Assembly: GCA_021186555.1 (NCBI GenBank)
Contig: JAJKFL010000006.1
Span: 26,843,478 to 26,907,477 of the forward strand
Direction: 5' to 3'
Origin: Reticulitermes speratus
Taxonomy: Eukaryota > Arthropoda > Insecta > Blattodea > Rhinotermitidae
DNA length: 64,000 nt
The position numbers and the translations under genes are program-made. This document shows, piece by piece, positions 46,895 to 58,659 of the stretch. Under the pieces are notes generated by a model that was not told the DNA's origin, did not search any database, and worked only from the letters and a program-made list of their open reading frames with translations. The first letter of the stretch is position 1. Each line of letters starts with the position of its first letter.

Positions 46895-47033
46895 TCGCTC
46901 TTCTGGGGTGTTACGCAGCTTAGATTAGTAGTTAGTTGCCGACGTTTCGGGACAACCTAATGGTCCCATCTTCAAGGGTAAAACGTTGGTAAATAACTAC
47001 CAATCTACGCTGCGTAACACCCCAGAAGAGCGA
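46895..47033. repeat. foldback element D (hammerhead-type family)
   Basis: Arms of about 45 bp (TCGCTCTTCTGGGGTGTTAC and complement). The left inner arm holds a reverse-strand hammerhead-like motif (46936-46978): TTGAAGA, T, GGGAC...GUCCC, GAAACGUC. Same family as 45253 and 58399. Confidence 0.85.
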
Positions 47034-47109
47034 CGGTCTCTAGATGTAGTAGCTTTACTGTGCGATAGGAACTAGGTTCTGTGGCGCAACAAACCAACCC
47101 TGGTCTAGA

Positions 47110-47333
47110 CGCCTCATTTAAGTTTCTGGATTACACACACACTTAGACACACACTCACACACGGTAGGACTCCTCTGTACGAGTGATCAGCCCGTCGCAG
47201 AGTCCGCTACCTACACAACACACAACAAACACAAGAGACAAACACTCATACCGTCAGCGGGATTCGAACCCGCGATCCCATTAATCAAGCGGCCGCAGAC
47301 TACGCCTTAGACTGCACGGCCACAGGGATTTGC
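47110..47333 (-). mobile_element. SINE family 1, tail-truncated
   Basis: Head with B box GGTTCGAATCCCGC on the reverse strand. Body present to GCCTCATTTA; the A tail is missing. Confidence 0.85.
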
Positions 47334-47561
47334 TACAGGGTTTTTACGAGTGTATTATAATTGAATGAAAGTGCATCCGCACAGAAAGGGTGACAGATGC
47401 AGACTTGGGGACCCGTGACCCATCTCACATGCAAATATACGGCTATCGATAGTCATGTCGGGACAAGCACAGAGACTGTGTCAGCTACGTTAGTCTGCTA
47501 GTTTTTGGCATGTAATGAACTCTCATAAACAGAGGTAGAAACTCTTGTAGATGTTGTAAAC

Positions 47562-48069
47562 CAGTGGTATTGAACCTGGGGTACGCGAAGATATCTTAGG
47601 GGGTACGTAAAATAAAAACAAAATAAATATATTATTTCATGATAAACACTGAATAATCAGGGTCAGATTTAGGGTTAGCCACAAGAGACCCGGATGTAAG
47701 GACATGCGATTTGGGAGCGCCATTTCTCTCTCTCTCTCTCTCTCCTTTATGCGATTCTTATCTGGGCGGCTAGTTTCATTTTATTCCACATAGTGCATAT
47801 AATTTTGCTTTGCTAAAATACGCTTGTTTCTTTATTAATTTTTACATGATAGGCAATAATATATTTGTTATTTAATAGCTTGATTCTCCTCTTTTTCACT
47901 TAAAACATATAATTTAATACATTATTTTGGATGTAATTTATGTAACTTATTTTAGATCTAGATTATAGACTATGTATAACTTGAATTATGCACCAACATC
48001 TTTGGGGGTACAAAGTTGAAGAGAAATTATATGTGGGGGTATGTGAACAGAAAAGGTTGAATACCACTG
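47562..48069. mobile_element. non-autonomous hAT-like DNA transposon
   Basis: Terminal inverted repeats CAGTGGTATTGAACCT and AGGTTGAATACCACTG (one mismatch) have the CAGTGGTNNTCAACC form of hAT ends. The 8-bp flanks TTGTAAAC and CCGTAAAC agree at 6 of 8 positions, the TSD length of hAT. The interior is AT-rich, has no transposase frame, and holds a CT run (47727-47745). Confidence 0.82.
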
Positions 48070-48077
48070 CCGTAAAC

Positions 48078-50190
48078 AATCCAGAAGTAACATCAAATTC
48101 GGATGTGGGCCCACTTCTTGGTTTGCATTGGTTGGGCCGTGGTTGCAAGTGTAAATAAATGACTTGGCTTGTCTTACAGCCTTCTGTCCGCAAGTGTCAG
48201 TATTCACCCCAAGCACAGTAACTCCTGCACTGGTTTCCTATCTGCGTGTTCAAAACACTCCAACTTGCTTTCACCAGAAGGACGAGCCTTCTGAATGGCA
48301 CATTTGTGCTTCCTTGTAATAAATGCGGGATTTCCAACGAATCGCACGACGTTTTATTTCTATCCGGTGGCGTAGCTAAGGGGAGCGAGTATGGCGGCTG
48401 CTCAAGACATCAGAGTCCAAGGAACTACAAATGAACATCTTAAATTAAGACATTGCTTTCACTGCCCACAATAAGTTTTTAATTAGTGGGGAAAATAAAA
48501 ATAAAATTAAATAAATGTGTTTTCTTTTTAATTCGCAATTCCTGTTAATTGCGCCAAAAATCTAGCTATGCCACTCTTCTGTCTTTCGCTTTTGTTTTTA
48601 TTTTTATTCTTCCTCTTCCTATTCTTTGACGGCATGTTGTACGTGATGCTCTCTTATTTATATGAGCAACGAACTTTTCAAAATAATCAGAAAATCTCAA
48701 AGTAATATTTAAAACGTCAAGAATATTCATGGTTTAACAACCTTACGAAGGCGCCTGAGACAAAATTCAGCCGGTGTTAAGACCGACGACTTTATCCTGC
48801 CGTCGTTTATGTCACTCAAACTGTTTTTAGCTCATCCAAAGGAGGAGACACGCAACAAACCTCTGTGAAACAAATGTGTACATTCCAGCATACATAATAC
48901 GTTTGATCTGTGATTGAATCACATCCGGTTTACGCCGTTAACGTATGGAGAAAACAAAAGAAATTGGTGATTATTTGTAAATCCGTTGCTAAAATACGGA
49001 TAAAACAGCTTTCAGGGGAAAAACAAAAGAAAGGTGTGATCGATTGTGAATCTGTTGACAAAAATCCTATACTGTCTGTATGTGTAAAACTTTGAAAGGC
49101 GCATTACGGATACACACATTTACGAGTTTAAAGCGTAGGGACAATGGGAAAAATTGTTTCGGAATTCCTGTTTTCGGTAGATGCATAATTTCTACATAGT
49201 GTTTAAAACAATTCAAATTTGTTAAATAATAATAATATAATTCAGTTGATAAGGTGCAGACTTAAAGACGCGGAGCCAATTTAAAAAAAACAGCATGAAT
49301 TCATAAATACACACATACACAGTTACGACTCAATTATACAAACAAAACAAAACATTTAACAGACAAGGTAAGTGTGAGTACTGACTCAACACCCTACTAA
49401 AATGTTTACAGTTTCTAATAAAATTCTAATACAAAAAATAATCCGTAATTTGTGAGAAGTTATCGTCAGTGAACATAAAATGTTTTAAAAAGTATGAATT
49501 GGTTTTCAAGATATGTCTTAACATCTCTGCGGACCAAGTTTGCTGCTTTTACGCACCCAGCTTAAGGACAGTTATATATATAATAATAATAATTAATAAT
49601 AGAATTTCATATAGTATATATACAAGTACAAAAGTCTGTTTACTCGATACTTGTGTAATGGTTCGACGATTCTTGACTACCAGTATATAATCACCGTGCA
49701 GTGTCTTGTTCTGGACCGATCCTAGCATCAGAACGTCATAAAGACAGAACGATAAAAGATGATCAAGATAAATCCAGATCTGAGTACAAATGCAGCCGTT
49801 TTCCCAGAAATGTTCAATTTCACAGCTTGCACATTTGTTGTAATCGTAATTTCAAAATTTCCTTCAAGGGCTGTAATGTTTAAGAGTGGATGACAATGAC
49901 GTGAATGCAGTGTGGCCAAGTGTACTGTTGATAACTGCAACAATGTGCCGTTGAAATTTCAACGGTACAGTGAGTAGAGCAGAAACATTGGAATTAGCAA
50001 CTGAACACAGATTGTTTTAAAACGCAACAAGAGCGTAATTAAACGGCCGTTCAAATGTTGTGTTTTAGTCACTTTTCTACCATAAACTGCACGAATCGCA
50101 CGCTGTAACCTTGTTTAATTCGTCATAACTAACTCTATATATCCAAATGACAGTGTTCTATGTTATTACACCGAGAAGGATAAGTTTTTT
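48078..50190. other. no gene recognised
   Basis: AT-rich; short frames only. 48955-49050 has two diverged copies of a GTGAATCTGTTG-like stretch also seen at 23515. Confidence 0.45.
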
Positions 50191-50194
50191 TTCC

Positions 50195-50232
50195 CTACGT
50201 TTTGGAAAAACGTTCTGCTACCATCTTCAGGA
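50195..50232 (-). ncRNA. hammerhead-like motif, diverged
   Basis: CTGAAGA and T are kept on the reverse strand; the second core strand and stem II are altered. Related to 3030-3068. Confidence 0.25.
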
Positions 50233-50488
50233 TGACTGAATTAGGATCATAGAGATGCTGAAGTAACTGGAAGGATTAAATGTGTCGACTAAGTAGGAAA
50301 GCTGCAAACCTTTTGGCCAATCAGAGCTATGGAAAGGGAGAGAGGGGGCAGATCTTGCACCGAGCTACGAATTAAAACCCTTCTTGTGAAATCGCACGAC
50401 TAGTCGAGACATTCTCTGCTAGGACCCGAATATTCATGACGGTGTTCACAATAAATCGTAACTGTACGTTATTTCTCCAGTACATTAA

Positions 50489-50779
50489 GGTAAAGGTAAA
50501 GGTAAAGTTCACCCTAGAACAGGCCATGAAGGCCCAGAGGGGGAGTAGAGGTATAGTCTACTCTTTCTTTAACCCCGGCACTAGATGAGGGTGGGTGGTC
50601 AACTCCACGCCCCGGCCGCTTTACCCCGGGAAAGAGACCCGTTACCCATTGTATAGGAGGCTGGGTGGGCCCCAGGGCCGGTCTGGACGGGTGCGGAAAA
50701 TCTCGCCCCCACCGGGATTCGATCCCCGGACCGTCCAGCCCGTAGCGAGTCGCTATACCGACTACGCTGTCCCGGCCCA
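50489..50779 (-). mobile_element. SINE family 3, full length with perfect TSD
   Basis: The tail at the left reads GGTAAAGGTAAAGGTAAAG (reverse complement of TTTACC units). The head at the right has B box GGGATCGAATCCC. Perfect 16-bp TSD TTCTCCAGTACATTAA at 50473-50488 and 50780-50795. Probably the youngest insertion in the window by this criterion. Confidence 0.97.
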
Positions 50780-50795
50780 TTCTCCAGTACATTAA

Positions 50796-51448
50796 AATCC
50801 TTAAATTTTACTAAAAGACGGGGAACTCTTCTTCTTCTTTTTCTTTCGTCAGATTTTACATCTTATGCCGTCTGGCCTGTTCCAGGACATAATTAACTTC
50901 AAAGAATATGGAATATACAAATACACGCTAAGACTCGTTGCATGGTACTACCATTCATCCCAAGGTCTCTATCCACACTGAACAACACAGATACAGAGAA
51001 CATGCTGACACACATATATCCCCCAAGTTAGATCCGAACCCAGTGTTCGAGAGGTCGAAGAAAGTACTTTCCGGCTCAAAACTTGACTTCTGGCCATCAA
51101 CATATTTCGGTGATTTGCTTGACCGTAAACTTTTTATCCAGTGTTAGTGTTTGTATCTGACCTCATGGTGACCACTGCTTTTAACGTTCCGTGCTGCGTA
51201 ATGGATTTTCGCTATCATTACTTGTCATCAGAAACACCGGTAATATACATGAGCTGCTCTGATGGGGGCATAGTTCTATTAAAACTGGTTACTAGTCCGA
51301 CTTCACCTGTCTTGCGGAAACCCATTGATGATGTGTCGAGTGTTCTTTTGTGGTGGCATCAAATGAAAGTGACTCAAAGGGGACGGTAAACGCCATTTAA
51401 TTTGAAATCTAACATGTTGTATAAACCGATTTTGGAGACTGCATTAAT
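50796..51448. other. no gene recognised
   Basis: Short frames only before the 43-bp array. Confidence 0.5.
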
Positions 51449-52470
51449 CTAAAAATCCACTTTCCATTGTCATTTTTAGAGCATCTTTCGACCTCAAAAT
51501 CCCCTTCCCAGTGTCTCCTTAGAGCCTACGTCGACCTCAAAATCCCCTTCCCAGTGTCTCCTTAGAGTCGACGTCGACCTCAAAATCCCCTTCCCAGTGT
51601 CTCCTTAGAGCCTACGTCGACCTCAAAATCCCCATTCCCATGTCTCCTTAGAGTCTACGTAGACCTCAAAATCCCCTTCCCAGTGTCTCCTTAGAGTCTA
51701 CGTCGACCTCAAAATCCCCTTCCCAGTGTCTCCTTAGAGTCTACGTCGACCTCAAAATCCCTTCCCAGTGTCTCCTTAGAGTCTACGTCGACCTCAAAAT
51801 CCCCTTCCCAGTGTCTCCTTAGAGTCTACGTCGACCTCAAAATCCCCTTCCCAGTGTCTCCTTAGAGTCTACGTCGACCTCAAAATCCTCTTCCCAGTGT
51901 CTCCTTAGAGTCTACGTCGACCTCAAAATCCCCTTCCCAGTGTCTCCTTAGAGTCTACGTCGACCTCAAAATCCCCTTCCCAGTGTCTCCTTAGAGTCTA
52001 CGTCGACCTCAAAATCCCCTTCCCAGTGTCTCCTTAGAGTCTACGTCGACCTCAAAATCCCCTTCCCAGTGTCTCCTTAGAGTCTACGTCGACCTCAAAA
52101 TCCCCTTCCCAGTGTCTCCTTAGAGTCTACGTCGACCTCAAAATCCCCTTCCCAGTGTCTCCTTAGAGTCTACGTCGACCTCAAAATCCCCTTCCCAGTG
52201 TCTCCTTAGAGTCTACGTCGACCTCAAAATCCCCTTCCCAGTGTCTCCTTAAGAGTCTACGTCGACCTCAAAATCCCCTTCCCAGTGTCTCCTTAGAGTC
52301 TACGTCGACCTCAAAATCTCCTTCCTAGTGTCTCCTTAGAGTCTACGTCGACCTCAAAATCCCCTTCCCAATGTCTCCTTAGAGTCTACGTCGACCTCAA
52401 AATCCCCTCCCCAGTCTTTTAGAACATTTTTCGATTCAAACTCCACTTCCAGTGAGTTCTGAACCTTCAT
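51449..52470. repeat. 43-bp minisatellite, about 23 units
   Basis: Units of CTCAAAATCCCCTTCCCAGT, GTCTCCTTAGAGTCTACGTC, GAC. Inner units are nearly identical. The first unit (51449-51491) and the last two (52400-52470) are clearly diverged, as expected when unequal exchange homogenises the centre. One unit has a 1-bp gain and one a 1-bp loss. Confidence 0.97.
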
Positions 52471-54490
52471 CTACCTCCTCGCCCTTTATGTTTATAATCA
52501 CACATTGTCTTCAGGAACTTATGCCTTTAACTAAATTCTTGTTCAAGGTTGCTCATATCTGGGATGTGACTCTGACTCTTATGGTAGACTGACACACATC
52601 CATTTTTCTTGTAATAGTGCGTCAAGGGTCATAGAAGGGTGAGAAGGGTCAAACGTTTTCATTTCTGCAGCTCTTTGTTCGGTTTTATCTGTCACAACAT
52701 ACCCATAGGTCACAACCGTATTTTAAAATTAATTTTTATATTATTATTATGAAATTATTTGTAGAGGCGTGTTATGGCGCGGAAGGGGGCTCGCTCTTTC
52801 ATTGACCCCGATCCTCAGGTGGGCCTTTTTGCCTTCAAGTATTCCGAATTTTGACTAAAAATCTTACTGATTTTGAAAATTATTTTTTATTTCTATTAGC
52901 TACATACTGATATTTACACCAGTGTCCATAGACGACTTTGTCATCTTCTACTGTAATAATATCATGTATGTATTAAAATTAAATAAACATATTTGCATGT
53001 AATAAAAAGTTAAATTAATTCAATTATATTTATTGGTTATTAAATAATTCTTTACAGATAAGGACGGATATCGAGTACACTGCGTGTAAGCTAATCTTCA
53101 AAGCTCAGAAAGTGTTGATGAATGATCTAAAAGACAGTAGAAAGACATTCACTCTAGGGTTTCTTATACGTTTTGGAATTATGCACAGTACGAGTATAAC
53201 TGTGAGTGATGACTCCTCGGAGTCTTAAGTGATCCCAAGCGTTCGTGCAACGTACTAAGTGTTATTTCCAGTTTATTAAATATAGAGCATCCTTTGAGGT
53301 TGATAGATGGCGATCGGAAATGTTGCACTTACATAATTGATTGCGAGCAGATATAAACAAATAAGTAATACGGGCAGTTGAAAGAACAGAAGTCGAGCGG
53401 TAAAATACTTGCGTGAGATTCCGCCATGAGATGCAGGCATATTTGAGCACAAAAGATTCTGGATTCCCCTCTCACATTAAACGACTAACAACACAAATTG
53501 TTACAATAAAATTATAGAAAGTTGAATCGGAACTCTCCCCGTACGGCATTTACCCTATCTTGAAGAAGCAGCTCGTGTTGACTCCCCTATATCAGATGTC
53601 TCCAAGCTATTTTCCATTAGCTAAATGCACTTCTAACTCGGTTCCAAAACTGTGATTCGCACACCCTCGGTTGATTGATTCTTATTCCGAAGTTGTGTGA
53701 CGAAGATATTTCAACTGAAAAACCAACAGTAGCTTGCCAAAGGCAGAAACTTAGAAGACTTAGAAACTTAGGGACAGCGGATTAAATGACAGAACAAGTC
53801 AACGAATTTAAACCTGTAGTGGACAACGGTATGTAATCGTGTCAGCTGCTATGAATTTAAAGATTTCTGCATTTTGCCCAGATTTCCATTTGGTTTTCAG
53901 AATAAAGAAAAACCCAATTGTTCTGAACGTCCTTTACAGAATTGACTTTATAATAGACATGTGTTTTCTGTGAGGTACGAACTAAATTTCTACGTATTGT
54001 TCAGACCTGCTTCTCCTTTTAAACCGTTAGTTAGTGTTCACGGAAGGTAGCAGGTGCCATATGTAAAGAAAGAAGTATGTATGTGTGCTGTATTTGTTTA
54101 CATTAACCATTTAGTTTTTTTTTTTCGCAGATGTATTCGTCCCCCAGCCCAAAATTGATACAGAATAAGCCAGTATATTCAGCCAATTGTAACTTCACAG
54201 TAATTCTTAGGACCTAATATTAATCTGGTATATAATCCAAAATGCAGTGTGTACAAAATGAAATGTCATAACGCATATTCATGCGCTTCGAAACATAAAA
54301 ACAATTTATTCGGTTTTATAATTGGGGTGTATGTGACTATACTCTGGCTAGGCAGAGCGCTTTGGGCTGGAAGCGTACAGAATACTAAATACATGTAAAA
54401 ATGCGAGTAACTGAGGCATTAATATAAGTGTGAGGGGGAGAACACGATTATTGTTGCTTACCAACCCAGCCTTTTTTTTAAAATAAGCCC
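52471..54490. other. no gene recognised
   Basis: AT-rich with only short frames. A T run at 54117-54124. Nothing else identified. Confidence 0.5.
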
Positions 54491-54499
54491 ATGCAAGTT

Positions 54500-54778
54500 C
54501 CGATGGCCCGTATAGCGACTCGCTACGGGCTGCACGGGCCGGGGTTCGAATCCGGACAAGGGCAAGATAATTATATATAGAAAACATCGAGACCCGCTCT
54601 GGGGTCCACCCAACCACCTATTCAATTCATACCGGGGGTAAAGGGGCCATCATGTGTGCCCCCCCCCCCCAAAAAAAAAAAATTGCTTCGAGGATGAGAA
54701 TGAGTAGAGCTATACTTCTACACCCCTCTGTGCCTTCATGGCATGTTGTAGGGTGAACTTTACCATTTACGTTTTTTT
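54500..54778 (+). mobile_element. SINE family 3, diverged copy with short TSD
   Basis: Head GTATAGCGACTCGCTACGGG, B box GGGGTTCGAATCC, tail GTAGGGTGAACTTTACCATT. TGCAAGTT flanks both sides (54492-54499, 54779-54786). C and A runs (54660-54681) interrupt the body. Confidence 0.85.
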
Positions 54779-54789
54779 TGCAAGTTACA

Positions 54790-55440
54790 CACAGCAGTGT
54801 AATGTTTTGTAGCGATACCAAACAGACTTAGCAACTGTCATGTCAGAGTACGCTGTTGCTGCTTTAGTTTGAAGTCACGCCTGGCTCTTGAATAAAATGG
54901 GGATTCTTGTTCCTTTCCTGTTGCGTTTATTGAAATGATTCGGGTTTGAAAATATTCTGCCCAAACATACAAACCACTAAGTGCTCCTGGGGGCTTCTGT
55001 CGCTGATTTTAAGAGGGCGCTACAGTACACTGGGTGGAGTGCATTACAAATGTAACACACATTAGGAGGGTGGAGCTATGCACCTCCCGTTCGGTAAAGG
55101 CATTAACATTCCGCGTTCTATAAATACGAACGTTTTTTGTTCAGTTCGCCGTGATTATGCAAGCTATAAACACACCTACTAAACCGTATTGTTTTAAACA
55201 AGGCCGAAAAAGCCGCGGGGCGGTTAGAGAAGACTAAATAAGGGAGTGCCTGCTTAGCATATGATCCCTTAAGTGATAACACCAAGAAACACTAACCCGT
55301 CATAACCTAACACCTGTATAATATTCGATTAGTAACGCCTTTGCCGTGTCTAATACCCCGACCTTCCTTTCAAATTATTTTGTGAAGTACAGCGATGGAC
55401 TAAAAGAACAAGACAGGCAATGTATGTATAACGTAATATT
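54790..55440. other. no gene recognised
   Basis: No feature identified. Confidence 0.5.
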
Positions 55441-55441
55441 C

Positions 55442-55863
55442 AGGCGCGTTCGCGTAACCATTGTTGCCGTGGAAAAGCAATAAGTATTACACAATATGAC
55501 TGTGTGTCTGTAGCCTTAGTTATCCAGCATGCAAAGCGCATGCGCCGTATTATATTGTCATCTGTGGCCTGTCTGGCTGTACCATATTTTTCCAAATTTG
55601 TTTGGATTTTGTCTACAAAATCTGTCTGAAACATTTCTTATTAGAAGAATAATTCCGAGAGATATTATCATAAATGTACATAGGTCTTCATGTAAAGTAC
55701 CAGATATTCTTGACGGATTTTAATAAAACTTGGATTTTCTCGGCAGATTTTCGAAAAATATCAAACTTCATGAAAGTTCGTCCAGCGGAAGCTGAGTTGT
55801 TCCATGCGGACAGACAAACAAGCAGACATGACGAAGCTGAGTGGCAATTTTGCGAACGCGCCT
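55442..55863 (+). mobile_element. small DNA transposon with AGGCGCG ends, copy 3 (best)
   Basis: Perfect 12-bp terminal inverted repeats AGGCGCGTTCGC and GCGAACGCGCCT enclose 422 bp. The interior matches copies at 44.2 kb (reverse) and 45.6 kb (same orientation). No transposase. No clear TSD, so the superfamily is left open. Confidence 0.85.
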
Positions 55864-55864
55864 A

Positions 55865-56636
55865 AAAAACAGCATAGAGTAACATTCTTAAAGCAGTAGA
55901 AACCTGACTCACGGTTCTAAGCAATTGACAAGTCGGGCTACACTGTCACACAATCTAATTTACACTAATTTACTGGCATGAATGTAACGAAATTAAGTGA
56001 GCGTATTTTATTCTTTTTGTAGTTTGTAAGAAATAAAGGAAAAATATAAATTTTAAGTAGTATAAATTTTAAGTGCCAAGAAAACTGTTTTGATATGAAA
56101 GCGAAGTATTAGTAAGAAATTAAATTACGTGGCATAGAACTTGGCGAACTGTGTTTTTTACAAGTTTTGTTCAGTTAGTAAGTGTAAGAGGGTTAATGTT
56201 GGATGGCTAGACATAGACAATTTTAGTAATGAGGGCTACATTACGCTGGCGAGTAATCAGATCCAGTGGCTGGTGTTGAAATTTTGCGTCCTGATAACAA
56301 GGAAGTAACTCGTATTCAATCGAGTTTGCTCCACCTTATCCTTGAAGCTATCAGTTTCCTTACAACTTCACTGTTTGGGTTGGTTTGGCCTGTTCCGCTC
56401 CCGTGCACACTTTGTTTCGTCTCTGTTCTTTCGTCCGATTATTCTATGCACTCTTGGTTTATATTTTAATGCCACTTCTGGCCACTATTTATCATTATTC
56501 TCATGATACGATTCTTTGATTACTTTTGTATTGTTTCACCAAGTCACAAACACTTTATATATTTACTTGTGTTCTTTCCCTTCTTCTTATATTCTATCCA
56601 TAAGCGTGTATCCTGCTACTGTTCTCAGACACCACA
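55865..56636. other. no gene recognised
   Basis: Short frames only. Confidence 0.5.
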
Positions 56637-56646
56637 TTTCATCTAC

Positions 56647-56838
56647 TTTTTTTTTTATTGAAAGCTTTATTAACAGTACCAAGTTACATCAATAGAAAAT
56701 ACAAGAATAGTAATCTGTTGTGCCTTTTACCAACTTCCATTTCGCCTAGGAGCAGGAACTTAACCCTGGCCGCCATGTAGAAGATATTCCGGATCGTAAT
56801 TGTAGTGAAAAAACCGCACAGAAAAAACACTACCTTAC
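56647..56838 (-). pseudogene. processed retrocopy of a short poly(A) transcript
   Basis: An insertion of about 190 bp on the reverse strand. It ends in two AATAAA signals and an A10 tail and is flanked by a perfect 11-bp TSD TTTCATCTACT (56637-56647, 56839-56849). Sense order: a pyrimidine-rich leader (TTTTTTCTGTGCGG), ATGGCGGCCAGG, a 30-codon frame starting MAARVKFLLLGE and closed by TAA, then a short 3' UTR. A T-rich leader, short length and GCGGCC after ATG recall ribosomal-protein-type mRNAs, but I cannot name the parent. The frame may be a shortened or rearranged version of the parent's. Confidence 0.75.
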
Positions 56839-56849
56839 TTTCATCTACT

Positions 56850-57955
56850 CTTGTTCTCCTTAACCGTTAACTTTTAGCTTATATTTTTCATGGTCGTGTA
56901 ACACTGATGGACTTACCATTAACTTTATAAAAGTCCCATTACGGTTGCCTTTCGTGATTTTTGGGCAGTGTTGATTTTAAAGCCACATATAAATGTCCAA
57001 GTTGTATATTGTATTTGTTGCCCACGTGCGTGTTGTCCATGCAGGACACCTTACAAGCTAAATAATTAAAATTATGTATTTGATCAATTGTATGCCTTTT
57101 GAACGTGACTAATTTTTTAGTCTTTATTTTAGCATGCGTACATTTTTATAGTAGTTTCCGAAACAAACTTTATCTTCAGCTGCAGAAACAGAGTGTAAGC
57201 CATTCCAGCCTTGTTCCGTCTTCATGGATGTTGATCTGTCCATCTTTTCCTTGGTCGACCTCCGTTTCTTCAGGCATTGGGACCGTATTCATACACTAAG
57301 TTGGGAATACGTGTATCGTTTATTCTTAATAAATGTTGTGTCCACTTCGATCTGCAATACACAATAAGTTCGTTTAAATTATATATATATTTAGTATTTT
57401 TTATTTCTTCATTTGTTTGATGGTCTCGAAGAAAATGCAAAAAGCATTACAGAATGACGCATCTGTCTGCACACGAAAGTAGAAGATTCCATGAGAGAGT
57501 CCGTAGCTAAGGACATGTTCCGATTCTCTTGCACTAACTGTACCAAATCTACAGCCTATGTGACCGTTTTAGAAATCTGTTATCCTGCAAACAGCGCGGG
57601 CAGGAGTTAGCTCTGCTACTAACACAAAATATGTTAATACCTTTAATAAATTTCATGTAAAATGATAATGGAAAGGGAAATTAATTTGGTATGTATTGGC
57701 TGCAGCTCGTTGTATCATAGCTCATGCCTGTTAAGTCGTTATGAGCTATCGATCTTTATCTTGCGCGCCACAACAAACGTTTTTAAAACAAACGACGACC
57801 CATTCGTTATGCTGGAATCGATTTCGTACTGTAACACCTTTACGCATTTGTTGTTGCCCTGTTATAACATCGTAAATAACACAGCCACCGTTCACTGCAT
57901 CTGCAGTTACGTGATGAACGCTATGGATGCAGCTAGGAGAAATTAAGGGACAGCT
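56850..57955. other. no gene recognised
   Basis: Frames up to 94 codons without recognisable motifs. Confidence 0.5.
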
Positions 57956-57968
57956 ACTGTGGCACTTT

Positions 57969-58302
57969 CAATAAAATATCCAACAAACAACTATGGGAAA
58001 GAACAAAACAAGAAACAATTAGCAACTGCATTATGAAGAGAAAGTGGGGCTGGATTGGCCATACTTGGAGGAAGCCACAAGAGGATATAACCAGACAAGC
58101 ACTAGACTGGAACCCACCAGGAAACAGGAAAAGAGGACGCCCCAAAAACACTTGGAAACGTTCAACACTGAAAGACCTACAGCGCATCAACAGAACATGG
58201 ACAGAAGCCAAATTTGAAGCCCAAAACAGAATCAGATGGAGGAAGAATATCGAGGCCCTATGCTCCACAGGGAGCGAAGAGCATTAACTAACTAACTAAC
58301 TA
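57969..58302 (+). mobile_element. LINE family B, 3' end fragment with TSD
   Basis: Severely 5'-truncated non-LTR retrotransposon. One frame reads NKISNKQLWERTKQETIS, KWGWIGHTWRK, LDWNPPGNRKRGRPKNTW to a stop: the C-terminal tail of an endonuclease/reverse-transcriptase polyprotein. The 3' end reads GAGGCCCTATGCTCC, then a (TAAC)n tail. Flanking ACTGTGGCACTTT (57956-57968, 58303-58315) is a perfect 13-bp TSD. The surviving frame is unbroken, so the insertion is young. Confidence 0.92.
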
Positions 58303-58398
58303 ACTGTGGCACTTTGTTGACACCAGACAGTGTAACTGTAGCGATGGTATTGCCATGTTGTCATTGGTGGCACTGTGCGATGCGACAGACTTCAAACC

Positions 58399-58613
58399 GA
58401 AATCTGTGATCTTCTGGGTTATTACACGGCTTCGTGTGGTAATTGTTTACCGATGTTTCGGGACAAAGTATCGGTCCCATCTTCACGGGTCAAGAGTCCG
58501 AGTGGGTTACTCGGACTCTTGACCCGTGAAGATGGGACCGATACTTTGTCCCGAAACATCGGTAAACAATTACCACACGAAGCCGTGTAATAACCCAGAA
58601 GATCACAGATTTC
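58399..58613. repeat. perfect palindrome, foldback element E (hammerhead-type family)
   Basis: Two 105-bp arms are identical reverse complements around a 5-bp loop GGGTT (58504-58508). Each arm carries GTGAAGA, T, GGGAC...GUCCC, GAAACAUC. The element continues about 29 bp to 58642 (ending GGAAGCCTGAAATCA) and is flanked by a 13-bp TSD AGACTTCAAACCG (58387-58399, 58643-58655). Confidence 0.95.
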
Positions 58614-58659
58614 ATCAACATCGCGGCGGAAGCCTGAAATCAAGACTTCAAACCGTTTG

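Noticed and set aside
51449-52470. CRISPR-like direct repeats
   Set aside because: Units abut without unique spacers and the setting is eukaryotic; these are minisatellites.
53390-53480. Possible SINE head (GAGCGGTAAAATACTTGCG ... TTCTGGATTCCC)
   Set aside because: B box is poor and no second copy or body was found.
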